From Siderastrea radians (Eukaryota; Cnidaria; Anthozoa; Scleractinia; Rhizangiidae), in the NCBI GenBank assembly GCA_964017195.1, contig CAXHKT010000139.1:434001-498000 (forward strand): a DNA stretch of 64,000 bases. Direction: 5' to 3'. Position 1 is the stretch's first letter. The number at the start of each line of letters is the position of its first letter. Of this stretch, positions 48,366 to 61,203 are shown piece by piece. The position numbers were made by a program, and so were the translations under genes. The notes below the pieces were generated by a model. It saw only the letters and a program-made list of their open reading frames with translations. It did not search any database and had not been told where the DNA came from.

Positions 48366-51300
48366 TGGCCCAATAATAATGCAAATCCCTCGGGGCTATC
48401 AGAAAAAAAAGTTTATTGTGTAGAAAGTCTGCGATTTTGTCGAGAAGGTGGAAAAAACCCCATTTTGGGGCCTTCCCAGAGGCTCAAAAAGCTAACTGGC
48501 GCTCTCAGCTGCATGCACAAAGCTCCCAAATGCATTCAATCCCTTTGGGACCATTCGAAAAAAATTCCTTTTGTGCAAAAGTACAAAGAAAGCGCGATAT
48601 GTGCGATCCTTAGGGAAAAAACCCCATTTTGGGGCATTCCCAGAGGCTAAAAAAGTGTTGTTATCTGCGCAATCTGTCTGCGCAAGGCTGCGCACTGGCC
48701 CAATAATAATTCAAATCCCTCGGGGCTATCAAAAAAAAAAGTTTATTGTGTAGAAAGTCTGCGATTTTGTCGATAAGGTGGAAAAAACCCCATTTTGGGG
48801 CCTTCCCAGAGGCTCAAAAAGCTAACTGGCGCTCTCAGCTGCATGCACAAAGCTCCCAAATGCATTCAATCCCTTTGGGACCATCCGGAAAAAATTCCTT
48901 TTGTGCGAAGGTACAAAGAAAGCGCGATATGTGCGATCCTTAGGGAAAAACCCCCATTTTGAGGCATTCCCAGAGGCTAAAAAAGTGTTGTTATCTGCGC
49001 AATCTGTCTGCGCAAGGCTGCGCACTGGCCCAATAATAATGCAAATCCCTCGGGGCTATCAGAAAAAAAATTTTGTTGTGTAGAATGTCTGCGATTTTGT
49101 CGATAAGGTGGAAAAAACCCCATTTTGGGGCCTTCCCAGAGGCTCAAAAAGCTAACTGGTGCTCTCAGCTGCATGCACAAAGCTCCCAAATGCATTCAAT
49201 CCCTTTGGGACCATCCGAAAAAAATTCCTTTTGTGCAAAAGTACAAAGAAAGCGCGATATGTGCGATCCTTAGGGAAAAAATCCCATTTTGGGGCATTCC
49301 CAGAGGCTAAAAAAGTGTTGTTATCTGCGCAATCTGTCTGCGCAAGGCTGCGCACTGGCCCAATAATAATACAAATCCCACGGGACTATCAGAAAAAAAA
49401 GTTTATTGTGTAGAAAGTCTGCGATTTTGTCGATAAGGTAGAAAAAACCCCATTTTGGGGTCTTCCCAGAGGCTCAAAAAGCTAACTGGCGCTCTCAGCT
49501 GCATGCACAAAGCTCCCAAATGCATTCAATCCCTTTGGGACCATCCGAAAAAAATTCCTTTTGTGCAAAAGTACAAAGAAAGCGCGATATGTGCGATCCT
49601 TAGGGAAAAAACCCCATTTTGGGGCATTCCCAGAGGCTAAAAAAGTGTTGTTATCTGCGCAATCTGTCTGCGCAAGGCAGCGCACTGGCCCAATAATAAC
49701 GCAAATCCCTCGGGGCTATCAGAAAAAAAAGTTTATTGTGTAGAAAGTCTGCGATTTTGTCGATAAGGTGGAAAAAACCCTATTTTGGGGCCTTCCCAGA
49801 GGCTCAAAAAGCTAACTGGCGCTCTCAGCTGCATGCACAAAGCTCCCAAATGCATTCAATCCCTTTGGGACCATCCGGAAAAAATTCCTTTTGTGCGAAG
49901 GTACAAAGAAAGCGCGATATGTGCGATCCTTAGGGAAAAAGCCCATTTTGAGGCATTCCCAGAGGCTAAAAAAGTGTTGTTATCTGCGCAATCTGTCTGC
50001 GCAAGGCTGCGCACTGGCCCAATAATAATGCAAATCCCTCGGGGCTATCAGAAAAAAAATTTTGTTGTGTAGAATGTCTGCGATTTTGTCGATAAGGTGG
50101 AAAAAACCCTATTTTGGGGCCTTCCCAGAGGCTCAAAAAGCTAACTGGCGCTCTCAGCTGCATGCACAAGGCTCCCAAATGCATTCAATCCCTTTGGGAC
50201 CATCCGGAAAAAATTCCTTTTGTGCGAAGGTACAAAGAAAGCGCGATATGTGCGATCCTTAGGGAAAAAACCCCATTTTGAGGCATTCCCAGAGGCTAAA
50301 AAAGTGTTGTTATCTGCGCAATCTGTCTGCGCAAGGCTGCGCACTGGCCCAATAATAATGCAAATCCCTCGGGGCTATCAGAAAAAAAATTTTGTTGTGT
50401 AGAATGTCTGCGATTTTGTCGATAAGGTGGAAAAAACCCCATTTTGGGGCCTTCCCAGAGGCTCAAAAAGCTAACTGGTGCTCTCAGCTGCATGCACAAA
50501 GCTCCCAAATGCATTCAATCCCTTTGGGACCATCCGAAAAAAATTCCTTTTGTGCAAAAGTACAAAGAAAGCGCGATATGTGCGATCCTTAGGGAAAAAA
50601 TCCCATTTTGGGGCATTCCCAGAGGCTAAAAAAGTGTTGTTAGCTGCGCAATCTGTCTGCGCAAGGCTGCGCACTGGCCCAATAATAATACAAATCCCAC
50701 AGGGCTATCAGAAAAAAAAGTTTATTGTGTAGAAAGTCTGCGATTTTGTCGATAAGGTGGAAAAAACCCCATTTTGGGGCCTTCCCAGAGGCTCAAAAAG
50801 CTAACTGGCGCTCTCAGCTGCATGCACAAAGCTCCCAAATGCATTCAATCCCTTTGGGACCATCTGAAAAATATTCCTTTTGTGCAAAAGTACAAAGAAA
50901 GCGCGATATGTGCGATCCTTAGGGAAAAAAACCCCATTTGGGGGCATTCCCAGAGGCTAAAAAAGTGTTGTTATCTGCGCAATCTGTCTGAAAAAGGCTG
51001 CGCACTGGCCCAATAATACTGCAAATCCCTCGGGGCTATCAGAAAAAAAAGTTTATTGTGTAGAAAGTCTGCGATTTTGTCGATAAGGTGGAAAAAACCC
51101 CATTTTGGGGCCTTCCCTGAGGCTCAAAAAGCTAACTGGCGCTCCCAGCTGCATGCACAAAGCTCCCAAATGCATTCAATCCCTTTGGGACCATTCAAAT
51201 AACCTTTTTTTGTGCAAAAGTACAAAGAAAGCGCGATATGTGCGATCCTTAGGGAAAAAACCCCATTTTGGGGAATTCCCAGAGGCTAAAAAAGTGTTGT

Positions 51301-52560
51301 TATCTGCGCAATCTGTCTGCGCAAGGCTGCGCACTGGCCAAAAAATAATGCAAATCCCTCTGGCCTATCAGAAAAAAAAATTTATTGTGTAGAAAGTCTG
51401 CGATTTTGTCGATAAAGCGGAAAAAACCCCATTTTGGGGCCTTCCCAGAGGCTCAAAAAGCTAACTGGCGCTCTCAGCTGCATGCACAAAGCTCCCAAAT
51501 GCATTCAATCCCTTTGGGACCATCCGAAAAAAATTCCTTTTATGCAAAACTAGAAAGAAAGCGCGATATGTGCGATCCTTAGGGAAAAAACCCCATTTTG
51601 GGGCATTCTTAGAGGCTAAAAAAGTGTTGTTATCTACGCAATCTGTCTGCGCAAGGCTGAGCACTGGCCCAATAATAATGCAAATCCCTCGGGGCTATCA
51701 GAAAAAAACGTTTATTGCGTAGAAAGTCTGCGATTTTGTCGATAAGGTGGAAAAAACCCCACTTTGGGGCCTTCCCAGAGGCTAAAAAAGTGTTGTTATC
51801 TGCGCAATCAGTCTGCGCAAGGCTGTGCACTGGCCCAATAATAATACAAATCCCTCGCGGCTATCAGAAAAAGGTTTATTGTGTAGAAAGTCTGCGATTT
51901 TGTCGATAAGGCGGAAAAAACCCCATTTTGGGGCCTTTCCAGAGGCTCAAAAAGCTAACTCGCGCTCTCAGCTGCATGCACAAAGCTCCCAAATGCATTC
52001 AATCCCTATGGGACCATCCGAAAAAAATTCCTTTTGTGCAAAAGTACAAAGAAACCGCGATATGTGCGATCCTTAGGGAAAAAACCCCATTTTGGGGCAT
52101 TCCCAGAGGCTAAAAAAGTGTTGTTATCTGCGCAATCTGTCTGCGCAAGGCTGCGCACTGGCCCAATAATAATGCAAATCCGTCGGGGCTATCAGAAAAA
52201 AAAGTTTATTGTGTAGAAAGTCTGAGATTTAGTCGATAAGGTGGAAAAAACCCCATTTTGGGGCCTTTCCAGAGGCTCAAAAAGCTAACTGGCGCTCTCA
52301 GCTGCATGCACAAAGCTCCAAAATGCATTCAATCCCTTTGGGACCATCCGAAAAAAAATCCTTTTGTGCAAAAGCACAAAGAAGGCGCGATATGTGCGAT
52401 CCTTAGGGAAAAAACCCCATTTTGGGGCATTCCCAGAGGCTAAAAAAGGTGTTGCTAACTGCGCAAGGCTGCACACTGGCCCAATAAAAATGCAAATCCC
52501 TCGGGGCTATCAGAAAAAAACGTTTACTGTGTAGAAAGTCTGCAATTTTGTCGATAAGGT
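48286..52560 (+). repeat. 330-bp satellite array (type B)
   Basis: About 13 units with 327-331 bp spacing (48,416; 48,746; 49,736). They lack the palindromic insertion, having GGCCTTCCCAGAGGCTCAAAAAGC. Other diagnostic differences from A are CGATTTTGTCGATAAGG, CTCTCAGCTGC, GTGCAAAAGTAC, GGCTAAAAAAGTGTTG and an eight-A run before GTTTATTG. Units vary more between neighbours than in A, including TTTTGTTGTGTAGAATG variants near 49,073, 50,062 and 50,392. Open frames are 60-95 codons and inconsistent between units. There is no gene. Confidence 0.93.
51715..51878 (+). repeat. Single-module unit (164 bp)
   Basis: Between successive GTAGAAAGTCTGCGA landmarks there are only 164 bp. The sequence passes from first-module CCCCACTTTGGGGCCTTCCCAGAGGC straight into second-module TAAAAAAGTGTTGTTATCTGCGC. 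The join lies where modules a and b share CTTCCCAGAGGCT, as expected for recombination between the two halves of the dimer. It is a monomer of the ancestral module. Confidence 0.85.
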
Positions 52561-52770
52561 GGAAATTTCAGTTTTGAGAGGGGTGCGGTGGGTCCCTCAA
52601 AAAAGTGCTGGTCTTGGTGCAACGGCCCCAGCACAAAAGCACCCCAGATCCCGTTGCAGCACCAACAAACATTCCATTTGGCACCATTTTTATCGAATTT
52701 GGCGATACTAAAAAGTGCTGCACTTTTTCAGGGCTTGAATTAGTCCCAAAAAGCAGAAAAAAGCTAATTG
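52561..52770 (+). repeat. Type C extra-module segment 1
   Basis: A 210-bp segment from GGAAATTTCAG to AGCTAATTG that stands where type B units have 49 bp (GGAAAAAACC to AGCTAACTG). It reads GGTGCGGTGGG where most copies have GGTGGGGTGGG, and is the first C segment from the left. Confidence 0.88.
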
Positions 52771-54020
52771 GCGCTCTCAGCTACATGCACAAAGGTCCAA
52801 AATGCATTCAATCCCTCTGGGACCATCCGAAAAAATTCCTTTTGTTCAAAAGAACAAAGAAGGCGCGATATGTGCGATCCTTAGGGAAAAAACCCCATTT
52901 TGGCGCATTCCCAGAGGCTAAAAAAGGTGTTGTTAACTGCGCAAAGCTGCGCAAGGCTGCGCACTGGCCCAATAAGAATGCAAATCCCTCGGGGCTACCA
53001 GAAAAAAGTTTATTGTGTAGAAAGTCTGCGATTTTGTCGATAAGGTGGAAAAAACCCCATTTTGGGGCCTTCCCAGAGGCTCAAAAAGCTAACTGGCGCT
53101 CTCAGCTGCATGCACAAAGCTCCCAAATGCATTCAATCCCTTTGGGACCATCCGAAAAAAATTCCTTTTGTGCAAAAGTACAAAGAAAGCGCAATATGTG
53201 CGATCCTTAGGGAAAAAACCCCATTTTGGGGCATTCCCAGACTCTAAAATTGTTCTTATCTGCGCAATCTGTCTGCTCAAGGCTGCGCACTGGCCCAATA
53301 ATAATGCAAATCCCTCGGGGCTATCAGAAAAAAAAGTTTATTGTGTAGAAAGTCTGCGATTTTGTCGATAAGGTGGAAAAAACCCTATTTTGGGGCCTTC
53401 CCAGAGGCTCAAAAAGCTAACTGGCGCTCTCAGCTGCATGCACAAAGCTCCCAAATGCATTCAATCCCTTTGGGACCATCCGAAAAAAATTCCTTTTGTT
53501 CAAAAGTACAAAGAAAGCGCGATATGTGCGATCCTTAGGGAAAAAACCCCATTTTGGGGCATTCCCAGAGGCTAACAAAGGTGTTGTTAACTGCCCAAAC
53601 CTGCGCAAGGCTGCGCACTGGCCCAATAATAATGCAAATCCCTCGGGGCTATCAGAAAAAAGTTTATTGTGTAGAAAGTCTGCGATTTTGTCGATAAGGT
53701 GGAAAAAACCCCATTTTGGGGCCTTCCTAGAAGCTCAAAAAGCTAACTGGCGCTCTCGGCTGCATCCACAAAGCTCCCAAATGCATTCAGTCCCTTTGGG
53801 ACCATCCGAAAAAAAATTCCTTTTGTGCAAAAGCACAAAGAAGGCGCGATATGTGCGATCCTTAGTGAAAAAACCCCATTTTGGGGCATTCCCAGAGGCT
53901 AAAAAAGGTGTTGCTAACTGGTGCAAGGCTAAACACTGGCCCAATAATAATGCAAATCCCTCGGGGCTATCAGAAAAAAAAGTTTATTGTGTAGAAAGTC
54001 TGCAATTTTGTCGATAAGGT

Positions 54021-54230
54021 GGAAATTTCAGTTTTGAGAGGGGTGGGGTGGGTCCCTCAAAAAAGTGCTGGTTTTGGTGCAACGGCCCCAGCACAAAAGC
54101 ACCCCAGATCCCGTTGCAGCACGAAAAAACATTCCATTTGGCACCATTTTAATCGAATTTGGCGGTACTAAAAAGTGCGGTACTTTTTCAGGACTTGAAT
54201 TAGCCCCAAAAAGCAGAAAAAAGCTAATTG
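54021..54230 (+). repeat. Type C extra-module segment 2
   Basis: 210 bp with the same borders as segment 1. Distinctive changes are GCAGCACGAAAAAAC, GGCGGTACT and GTGCGGTACTTTTTC. It sits isolated among type B units. Confidence 0.88.
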
Positions 54231-56811
54231 GCGCTCTCAGCTGCATGCACAAAGGTCCAAAATACATTCAATCCCTCTGGGACCTTCGGAAAAAAAATCC
54301 TTTTGTTCAAAAGAACAAAGAAGGCGCGATATGTGCGATCCTTAGGAAAAAACCCCATTTTGGGGCATTCCCAGAGGCTAAAAAAAGTGTTGTTAACTGC
54401 GTAAGGCTCCGCAAGGCTTCGCACTGGCCCAATAATAATGCAAATCCCTCGGGGCTATCAGAAAAAAAAGTTTATTGTGTAGAAAGTCTGCGACTTTGTC
54501 GATAACGTGGAAAAAACCCCATTTTGGGGCCTTCCCAGAGGCTCAAAAAGCTAACTGGCGCTCTCAGCTGCATGCACAAAGCTCCCAAATGCATTCAATC
54601 CCTTTGGGACCATCCGAAAAAAAATTCCTTTTGTGCAAAAGTAAAAAGAAAGCGCGATATGTGCGATCTTTACGGAAAAAAACCCATTTTGGGGCATTCC
54701 CAGAGGCTAAGAAAGTGTTGTTATCTGCGCAATCTGTCTGCGCAAGGCTGCGCACTGGCCCAATAATAATGCAAATCCCTCGGGGCTATCAGAAAAAAAA
54801 GTTTATTATGTAGAAAGTCTGCGATTTTGTCGATAAGGTGGAAAAAACCCCATTTTGGGGCCTTCCCAGAGGCTCAAAAAGCTAACTGGCGCTCTCAGCT
54901 GCATGCACAAAGCTCCCAAATGCATTCAATCCCTTTGGGACCATCCGAAAAAAATTCCTTTTGTGCAAAAGTACAAAGAAAGCGCGATATGTGCGATCCT
55001 TAGGGAAAAAACCCCATTTTGGGGCATTCCCAGAGGCTAAAAAGTGTTGTTATCTGCGCAATCTCTCTGCGCAAGGCTGTGCACTGGCCCAATAATAATG
55101 CAAATCCCACGGGGCTATCAGAAAAAAAGTTTATTGTGTAGAAAGTCTGCGATTTTGTCGATAAGGTAGAAAAAACCCCATTTTGGGGCCTTCCCAGAGG
55201 CTCAAAAAGCTAACTGGCGCTCTCAGCTGCATGCACAAGGCTCCCAAATGCATTCAATCCCTTTGGGACCATCCGAAAAAAATTCCTTTTGTCCAAAAGT
55301 ACAAAGAAAGCGCGATATGTGCGATCCTTAGGGAAAAAACCCCATTTTGGGGCATTCCCAGAGGCTAAAAAAGTGTTGTTATCTGCGTAATCTGTCTGCG
55401 GAAGGCTGCGCACTGGCCCAATAATAATGCAAATCCCTCGGGGCTATCAGAAAAAAAGTTTATTGTGTAGAAAGTCTGCGATTTTGTCGATAAGGTGGAA
55501 AAAATCCCATTTTGGGGCCTTCCCAGAAGCTCAAAAAGCTAACTGGCGCTCTCAGCTGCATACACAAAGCTCCCAAATGCATTCAATCCCTTTGGGACCA
55601 TCCGAAAAAAATTCCTTTTGTGCAAAAGTACAAAGAAAGCGCGATATGTGCGATCCGTACGGAAAAAACCACATTTTGGGGCATTCCCTGAGGCTAAAAA
55701 GTGTTGTTATCAGCGCAATCTGTCTGCGCAAGGCTGCGCACTGGCCCACTAATAATGCAAATCCTTCGGGGCTATCAGAAGAAAAAGTTTATTGTGTAGA
55801 AAGTCTGCGATTTTGTCGATAAGATAGAAAAACCCAATTTTGGGGCCTTCCCAGTGGCTCAAAAAGCTAACTGGCGCTCTCAGCTGCATGCACAAAGCTC
55901 CCAAATGCATTCAATCCCTTTGAGACCATCCGAAAAAAATTCCTTTTGTGCAAAAGTACAAAGAAAGCGCGATATGTGCGATCCTTAGGGAAAAAACCCC
56001 ATTTTGGGGCATTCCCAGAGGCTAAAAAAGTGTTGTTATCTGCGCAATCTGTCTGCGCAAGGCTGCGCACTGGCCCAATAATAATGCAAATCCCTCGGGG
56101 CTATCAGAAAAAAAAGTTTATTGTGTAGAAAGTCTGCGATTTTGTCGATAAGGTGGAAAAAATCCCATTTTGGGGCCTTCCCAGAGGCTCAAAAAGCTAA
56201 CTGGCGCTCTCAGCTGCATGCACAAAGTTCCCAAATGCATTCAATCCCTTTGGGACCATCCGAAAAAAATTCCTTTTGTGCAAAAGTACAAAGAAAGCGC
56301 GATATGTGTGATCCTTAGGGAAAAAACCCCATTTTGGGGCATTCCCAGAGGCTAAAAAGGTGTTGTTATCTGCGCAATCTGTCTGTGCAAGGATGCGCAC
56401 TGGCCCAATAATAATGCAAATCCCTCGGGGCTATCAGAAATAAAGTTTATTGTGTAGAAAGTCTGCGATTTTGTCGATAAGGTGGAAAAAATCCCATTTT
56501 GGGGCCTTCCCAGAGGCTCAAAAAGCTAACTGGCGCTCTCAGCTGCATGCACAAAGTTCCCAAATGCATTCAATCCCTTTGGGACCATCCGAAAAAAATT
56601 CCTTTTGTGCAAAAGTACAAAGAAGGCGCGATATGTGCGATCCTTAGGGAAAAAACCCCATCTTGGGGCATTCCCAGAGGCTAAAAAAGGTGTTGCTAAT
56701 TGCGCAAGGCTGCGCAAGGCTGCGCACTGGCCTAATAATAATGCAAATCCCTTGGGGCTTTCAGAAAAAAAAATTTATTGTGTAGAAAGTCTGCAATTTT
56801 GTCGATAAGGT

Positions 56812-57021
56812 GGAAATTTCAGTTTTGAGAGGGGTGGGGTGGGTCCCTCAAAAAAGTGCTGGTTTTGGTGCAACAGCCCCAGCACAAAAGCACCCCAGAT
56901 CCCGTTGCGGCACCAAAAAACATTCCATTTGGCACTATTTTTATCGAATTTGGCGATATTAAAAAGTGCTGCACTTTTTCAGGGCTTGAATTAGCCCCAA
57001 AAAGCAGAAAAAAGCTAATTG
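56812..57021 (+). repeat. Type C extra-module segment 3
   Basis: 210 bp. It has GCGATATTAAAAAG and CAACAGCCCCAGC. It is followed directly by another C unit 479 bp on, starting the C-rich part of the array. Confidence 0.88.
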
Positions 57022-57290
57022 GCGCTCTCAGCTGCATGCACAAAGGTCCAAAATGCATTCAATCCCTCTGGGACCATCCGAAAAAAATTCCTTTTGTTCA
57101 AAAGAACAAAGAAGGCGCGATATGTGCGATCCTTAGGGAAAAAACCCTATTTTGGGGCATTCCCAGAGGCTAAAAAAGGTGTTGTTAACTGCGCAAGGCT
57201 GCGCACTGGCCTAATAATAATGCAAATCCCTCGGGGCTATCAGACAAAAAAGTTTATTGTGTAGAAAGTCTGCAATTTTGTCGATAAGAT

Positions 57291-57500
57291 GGAAATTTCA
57301 GTTTTGAGAGGGGTTGGGTGGGTCCCTCAAAAAAGTGCTGGTTTTGGTGCAACGGCCCCAGCACAAAAGCACCCCAGATCCCGTTGCGGCACCAAACAAC
57401 ATTCCATTTGGCACTATTTTTATCGCATTTGGCGATACTAAAAAGTGCTGCACTTTTTCAGGGCTTGAATTAGTCCCAAAAAGCAGAAAAAGGCTAATTG
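57291..57500 (+). repeat. Type C extra-module segment 4
   Basis: 210 bp. Markers are GGGGTTGGGTGGG, CCAAACAACATTCC, TTATCGCATTTGG and AGAAAAAGGCTAATTG, all shared with segment 7. This pairs it with the second higher-order copy. Confidence 0.88.
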
Positions 57501-58107
57501 GCGCTCTCAGCTGCATGCACAAAGGTCCAAAATGCATTCAATCCCTTTGGGCCATCCGAAAAAAATTCCTTTTGTTCAAAAGAACAAAGAAGGCGCGATA
57601 TGTGCGATCCTTAGGGAAGAAACCCCATTTTGGGGCATTCCCAGAGGCTAAAAAAGGTGTTGTTAACTGCGCAAGGCTGCGCAAGGCTGCGCACTGGCCC
57701 AATAATAATGCAAATCCCTCGTGGCTATCAGAAAAAAAAGTTTATTGTGTCGAAAGTCTGCGATTTTGTCCATAAGGTGGAAAAAACCCCATTTTGGGGC
57801 CTTCCCAGAGGCTCAAAAAGCTAACTGGCGCTCTCGGCTGCATGCACAAAGCTCCGAAATGCATTCAATCCCTTTGGGACCATCCGAAAAAAATTCCTTT
57901 TGTGCAAAAGCACAAAGAAAGCGCGATATGTGCCATCCTTAGGGAAAAACACCCATTTTGGGGCATTCCCAGAGGCTAAAAAAGGTGTTGCTAACTGCGC
58001 AAGGCTGGGCAAGGCTGCACACTGGCCCAATAATAATGCAAATCCCTCGGGGCTATCAGAAAAAAAAAGTTTATTGTGTAGAAAGTCTGCAATTTTGTCC
58101 ATAAGGT

Positions 58108-58317
58108 GGAACTTTCAGTTTTGAGAGGGGTGGGGTGGGTCTTTCAAAAAAGTGCTGGTTTTGGTGCAACGGCTCCAGCACAAAAGCACCCCAGATCCCG
58201 TTGCGGCACCAAAAAACATTCCATTTGGCACTATTTTTATCGAATTTGGCGATACTAAAAAGTGCTGCACTTTTTCAGGGCTTGAATTAGCCCAAAAAAG
58301 CAGAAAAAAGCTAATTG
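58108..58317 (+). repeat. Type C extra-module segment 5
   Basis: 210 bp. Markers are GGAACTTTCAG, GGGTCTTTCAAAAAAG, GGCTCCAGC and TTGGCGCGCTCAGC, all shared with segment 8. Confidence 0.88.
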
Positions 58318-58596
58318 GCGCGCTCAGCTGCATGCCCAAAGGTCCAAAATGCATTCAATCCCTTTCGGACCATCCGAAAAAAATTCCTTTTGTTCAAAAG
58401 AACAAAGAAGGCGCGATATGTGCGATCCTTAGGGAAAAACCCCATTTTGGGGCATTCCCAGAGGCTAAAAAAGGTGTTGCTAACTGGTGCAAAGCTGCGC
58501 AAGGCTGCGCACTCACCCAATAATAATGCAAATCCCTCGGGGCTATCAGAAAAAAAAGTTTATTGTGTAGAAAGTCTGCAATTTTGTCGATAAGAT

Positions 58597-58807
58597 GGAA
58601 ATTTCAGTTTTGAGAGGGGTGGGGTGGGTCCCTCAAATAAAGTGCTGGTTTTGGTGCAACGGCCCCAGCACAAAAGCACCCCAGATCCCGTTGCGGCACC
58701 AAAAAACATTCCATTTGGCACTATTTTTATCGAATTTGGCGATACTAAAAAGTGCTGCACTTTTTCAGGGCTTGAATTAGTCCCAAAAAGCAGAAAATAG
58801 CTAATTG
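58597..58807 (+). repeat. Type C extra-module segment 6
   Basis: 211 bp. Markers are CCTCAAATAAAGTGCTGG and AGAAAATAGCTAATTG, shared with segment 9. Confidence 0.88.
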
Positions 58808-59076
58808 GCGCTCTCAGCTGCATGCACAAAGGTCCAAAATGCATTCAATCCCTCTGGGACCATCCGAAAAAAATTCCTTTTGTTCAAAAGAACAAAGAAG
58901 GCGCGATATGTGCGATCCTTAGGGAAAAAACCCCATTTTGGGGCATTCCCAGAGGCTAAAAAAGGTGTTGTTAACTGCGCAAGGCTGCGCACTGGCCTAA
59001 TAATAATGCAAATCCCTCGGGGCTATCAGACAAAAAAGTTTATTGTGTAGAAAGTCTGCAATTTTGTCGATAAGAT

Positions 59077-59286
59077 GGAAATTTCAGTTTTGAGAGGGGT
59101 TGGGTGGGTTCCTCAAAAAAGTGCTGGTTTTGGTGCAACGGCCCCAGCACAAAAGCACCCCAGATCCCGTTTCGGCACCAAACAACATTCCATTTGGCAC
59201 TATTTTTATCGCATTTGGCGATACTAAAAAGTGCTGCACTTTTTCAGGGCTTGAATTAGTCCCAAAAAGCAGAAAAAGGCTAATTG
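59077..59286 (+). repeat. Type C extra-module segment 7
   Basis: 210 bp, partner of segment 4 at 1,786 bp offset. It differs by GGGTTCCTCAAAA and CCCGTTTCGGC. Confidence 0.88.
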
Positions 59287-59894
59287 GCGCTCTCAGCTGC
59301 ATGCACAAAGGTCCAAAATGCATTCAATCCCTTTGGGACCATCCGAAAAAAATTCCTTTTGTTCAAAAGAACAAAGAAGGCGCGATATGTGCGATCCTTA
59401 GGGAAGAAACCCCATTTTGGGGCATTCCCAGAGGCTAAAAAAGGTGTTGTTAACTGCGCAAGGCTGCGCAAGGCTGCGCACTGGCCCAATAATAATGCAA
59501 ATCCCTCGGGGCTATCAGAAAAAAAAGTTTATTGTGTCGAAAGTCTGCGATTTTGTCCATAAGGTGGAAAAAACCCCATTTTGGGGCCTTCCCAGAGGCT
59601 CAAAAAGCTAACTGGCGCTCTCGGCTGCATGCACAAAGCTCCGAAATGCATTCAATCCCTTTGGGACCATCCGAAAAAAATTCCTTTTGTGCAAAAGCAC
59701 AAAGAAAGCGCGATATGTGCCATCCTTAGGGAAAAACCCCCATTTTGGGGCATTCCCAGAGGCTAAAAAAGGTGTTGCTAACTGCGCAAGGCTGGGCAAG
59801 GCTGCACACTGGCCCAATAATAATGCAAATCCCTCGGGGCTATCAGAAAAAAAAAGTTTATTGTGTAGAAAGTCTGCAATTTTGTCCATAAGGT

Positions 59895-60104
59895 GGAACT
59901 TTCAGTTTTGAGAGGGGTGGGGTGGGTCTTTCAAAAAAGTGCTGGTTTTGGTGCAACGGCTCCAGCACAAAAGCACCCCAGATCCCGTTGCGGCACCAAA
60001 AAACATTCCATTTGGCACTATTTTTATCGAATTTGGCGATACTAAAAAGTGCTGCACTTTTTCAGGGCTTGAATTAGCCCAAAAAAGCAGAAAAAAGCTA
60101 ATTG
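59895..60104 (+). repeat. Type C extra-module segment 8
   Basis: 210 bp, partner of segment 5 at 1,787 bp offset with the same GGAACTTTCAG and GGCGCGCTCAGC markers. Confidence 0.88.
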
Positions 60105-60384
60105 GCGCGCTCAGCTGCATGCCCAAAGGTCCAAAATGCATTCAATCCCTTTCGGACCATCCGAAAAAAATTCCTTTTGTTCAAAAGCACAAAGAAGGCG
60201 CGATATGTGCGATCCTTAGGGAAAAAACCCCATTTTGGGGCATTCCCAGAGGCTAAAAAAGGTGTTGCTAACTGGTGCAAAGCTGCGCAAGGCTGCGCAC
60301 TCACCCAATAATAATGCAAATCCCTCGGGGCTATCAGAAAAAAAAGTTTATTGTGTAGAAAGTCTGCAATTTTGTCGATAAGAT

Positions 60385-60595
60385 GGAAATTTCAGTTTTG
60401 AGAGGGGTGGGGTGGGTCCCTCAAATAAAGTGCTGGTTTTGGTGCAACGGCCCCAGCACAAAAGCACCCCAGATCCCGTTGCGGCACCAAAAAACATTCC
60501 ATTTGGCACTATTTTTATCGAATTTGGCGATACTAAAAAGTGCTGCACTTTTTCAGGGCTTGAATTAGTCCCAAAAAGCAGAAAATAGCTAATTG
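60385..60595 (+). repeat. Type C extra-module segment 9
   Basis: 211 bp, partner of segment 6 at 1,788 bp offset. The match to the first copy ends soon after this segment (CCCTTTGGG here, CCCTCTGGG at 58,850). Confidence 0.88.
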
Positions 60596-61203
60596 GCGCT
60601 CTCAGCTGCATGCACAAAGGTCCAAAATGCATTCAATCCCTTTGGGACCATCCGAAAAAAATTCCTTTTGTTCAAAAGAACAAAGAAGGCGCGATATGTG
60701 CGATCCTTAGGGAAGAAACCCCATTTTGGGGCATTCCCAGAGGCTAAAAAAGGTGTTGTTAACTGCGCAAGGCTGCGCAAGGCTGCGCACTGGCACAATA
60801 GTAATGCAAATCCCTCGGGGCAATCAGAAAAAAAAGTTTATTGTGTAGAAAGTCTGCGATTTTGTCGATAAGGTGGAAAATACCCCACTTTGGGGCCTTC
60901 CCACAGCCGCTCAAAAAGCTAACTGGCGCTCTCGGCTGCATGCACAAAGCTCCCAAATGCATTCAATCCCTTTGGGACCATCCGAAAAAAATTCCTTTTG
61001 TGCACAAGCACAAAGAAGGCGCGATATGTGCGATCCTTAGGGAAAAAACCCCATTTGGGGCATTCCCAGAGGCTAAAAAAGGTGTTGCTAACTGCGCAAG
61101 GCTGCGCAAGGCTGCAAACTGGCCCAATAATAATGCAAATCCCTCGGGGCTATCAGGAAAAAAAGTTTATTGTGTAGAAAGTCTGCAATTTTGTCGATAA
61201 GGT

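Larger units (their letters stand above)
57022..58807 (+). repeat. 1.79-kb higher-order repeat (C-B-C-C), copy 1
   Basis: Contains C segments 4, 5 and 6 and one B unit (57,779), eleven ancestral modules in all. Every marker in it recurs 1,786-1,788 bp downstream. The left border is set where segment 3 stops resembling segment 6. A three-to-one base change (TTTGGGCCATCC at 57,547 against TTTGGGACCATCC) and CACCCATTTTGG at 57,950 distinguish the copies. Confidence 0.88.
58808..60595 (+). repeat. 1.79-kb higher-order repeat (C-B-C-C), copy 2
   Basis: Contains C segments 7, 8 and 9 and the B unit at 59,567. It is near-identical to copy 1, abuts it directly and has the same orientation, so it is a tandem duplication. 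The right border is placed before the CCCTTTGGG and GGAAGAAACC variants at 60,640-60,720, which resemble units inside the repeat rather than its start. Confidence 0.86.

Noticed and set aside
52605..53210. A 201-codon open frame, the longest in the window
   Set aside because: It spans a C unit and the next B unit and is not kept in the other twelve C units, so it is a chance frame in satellite.
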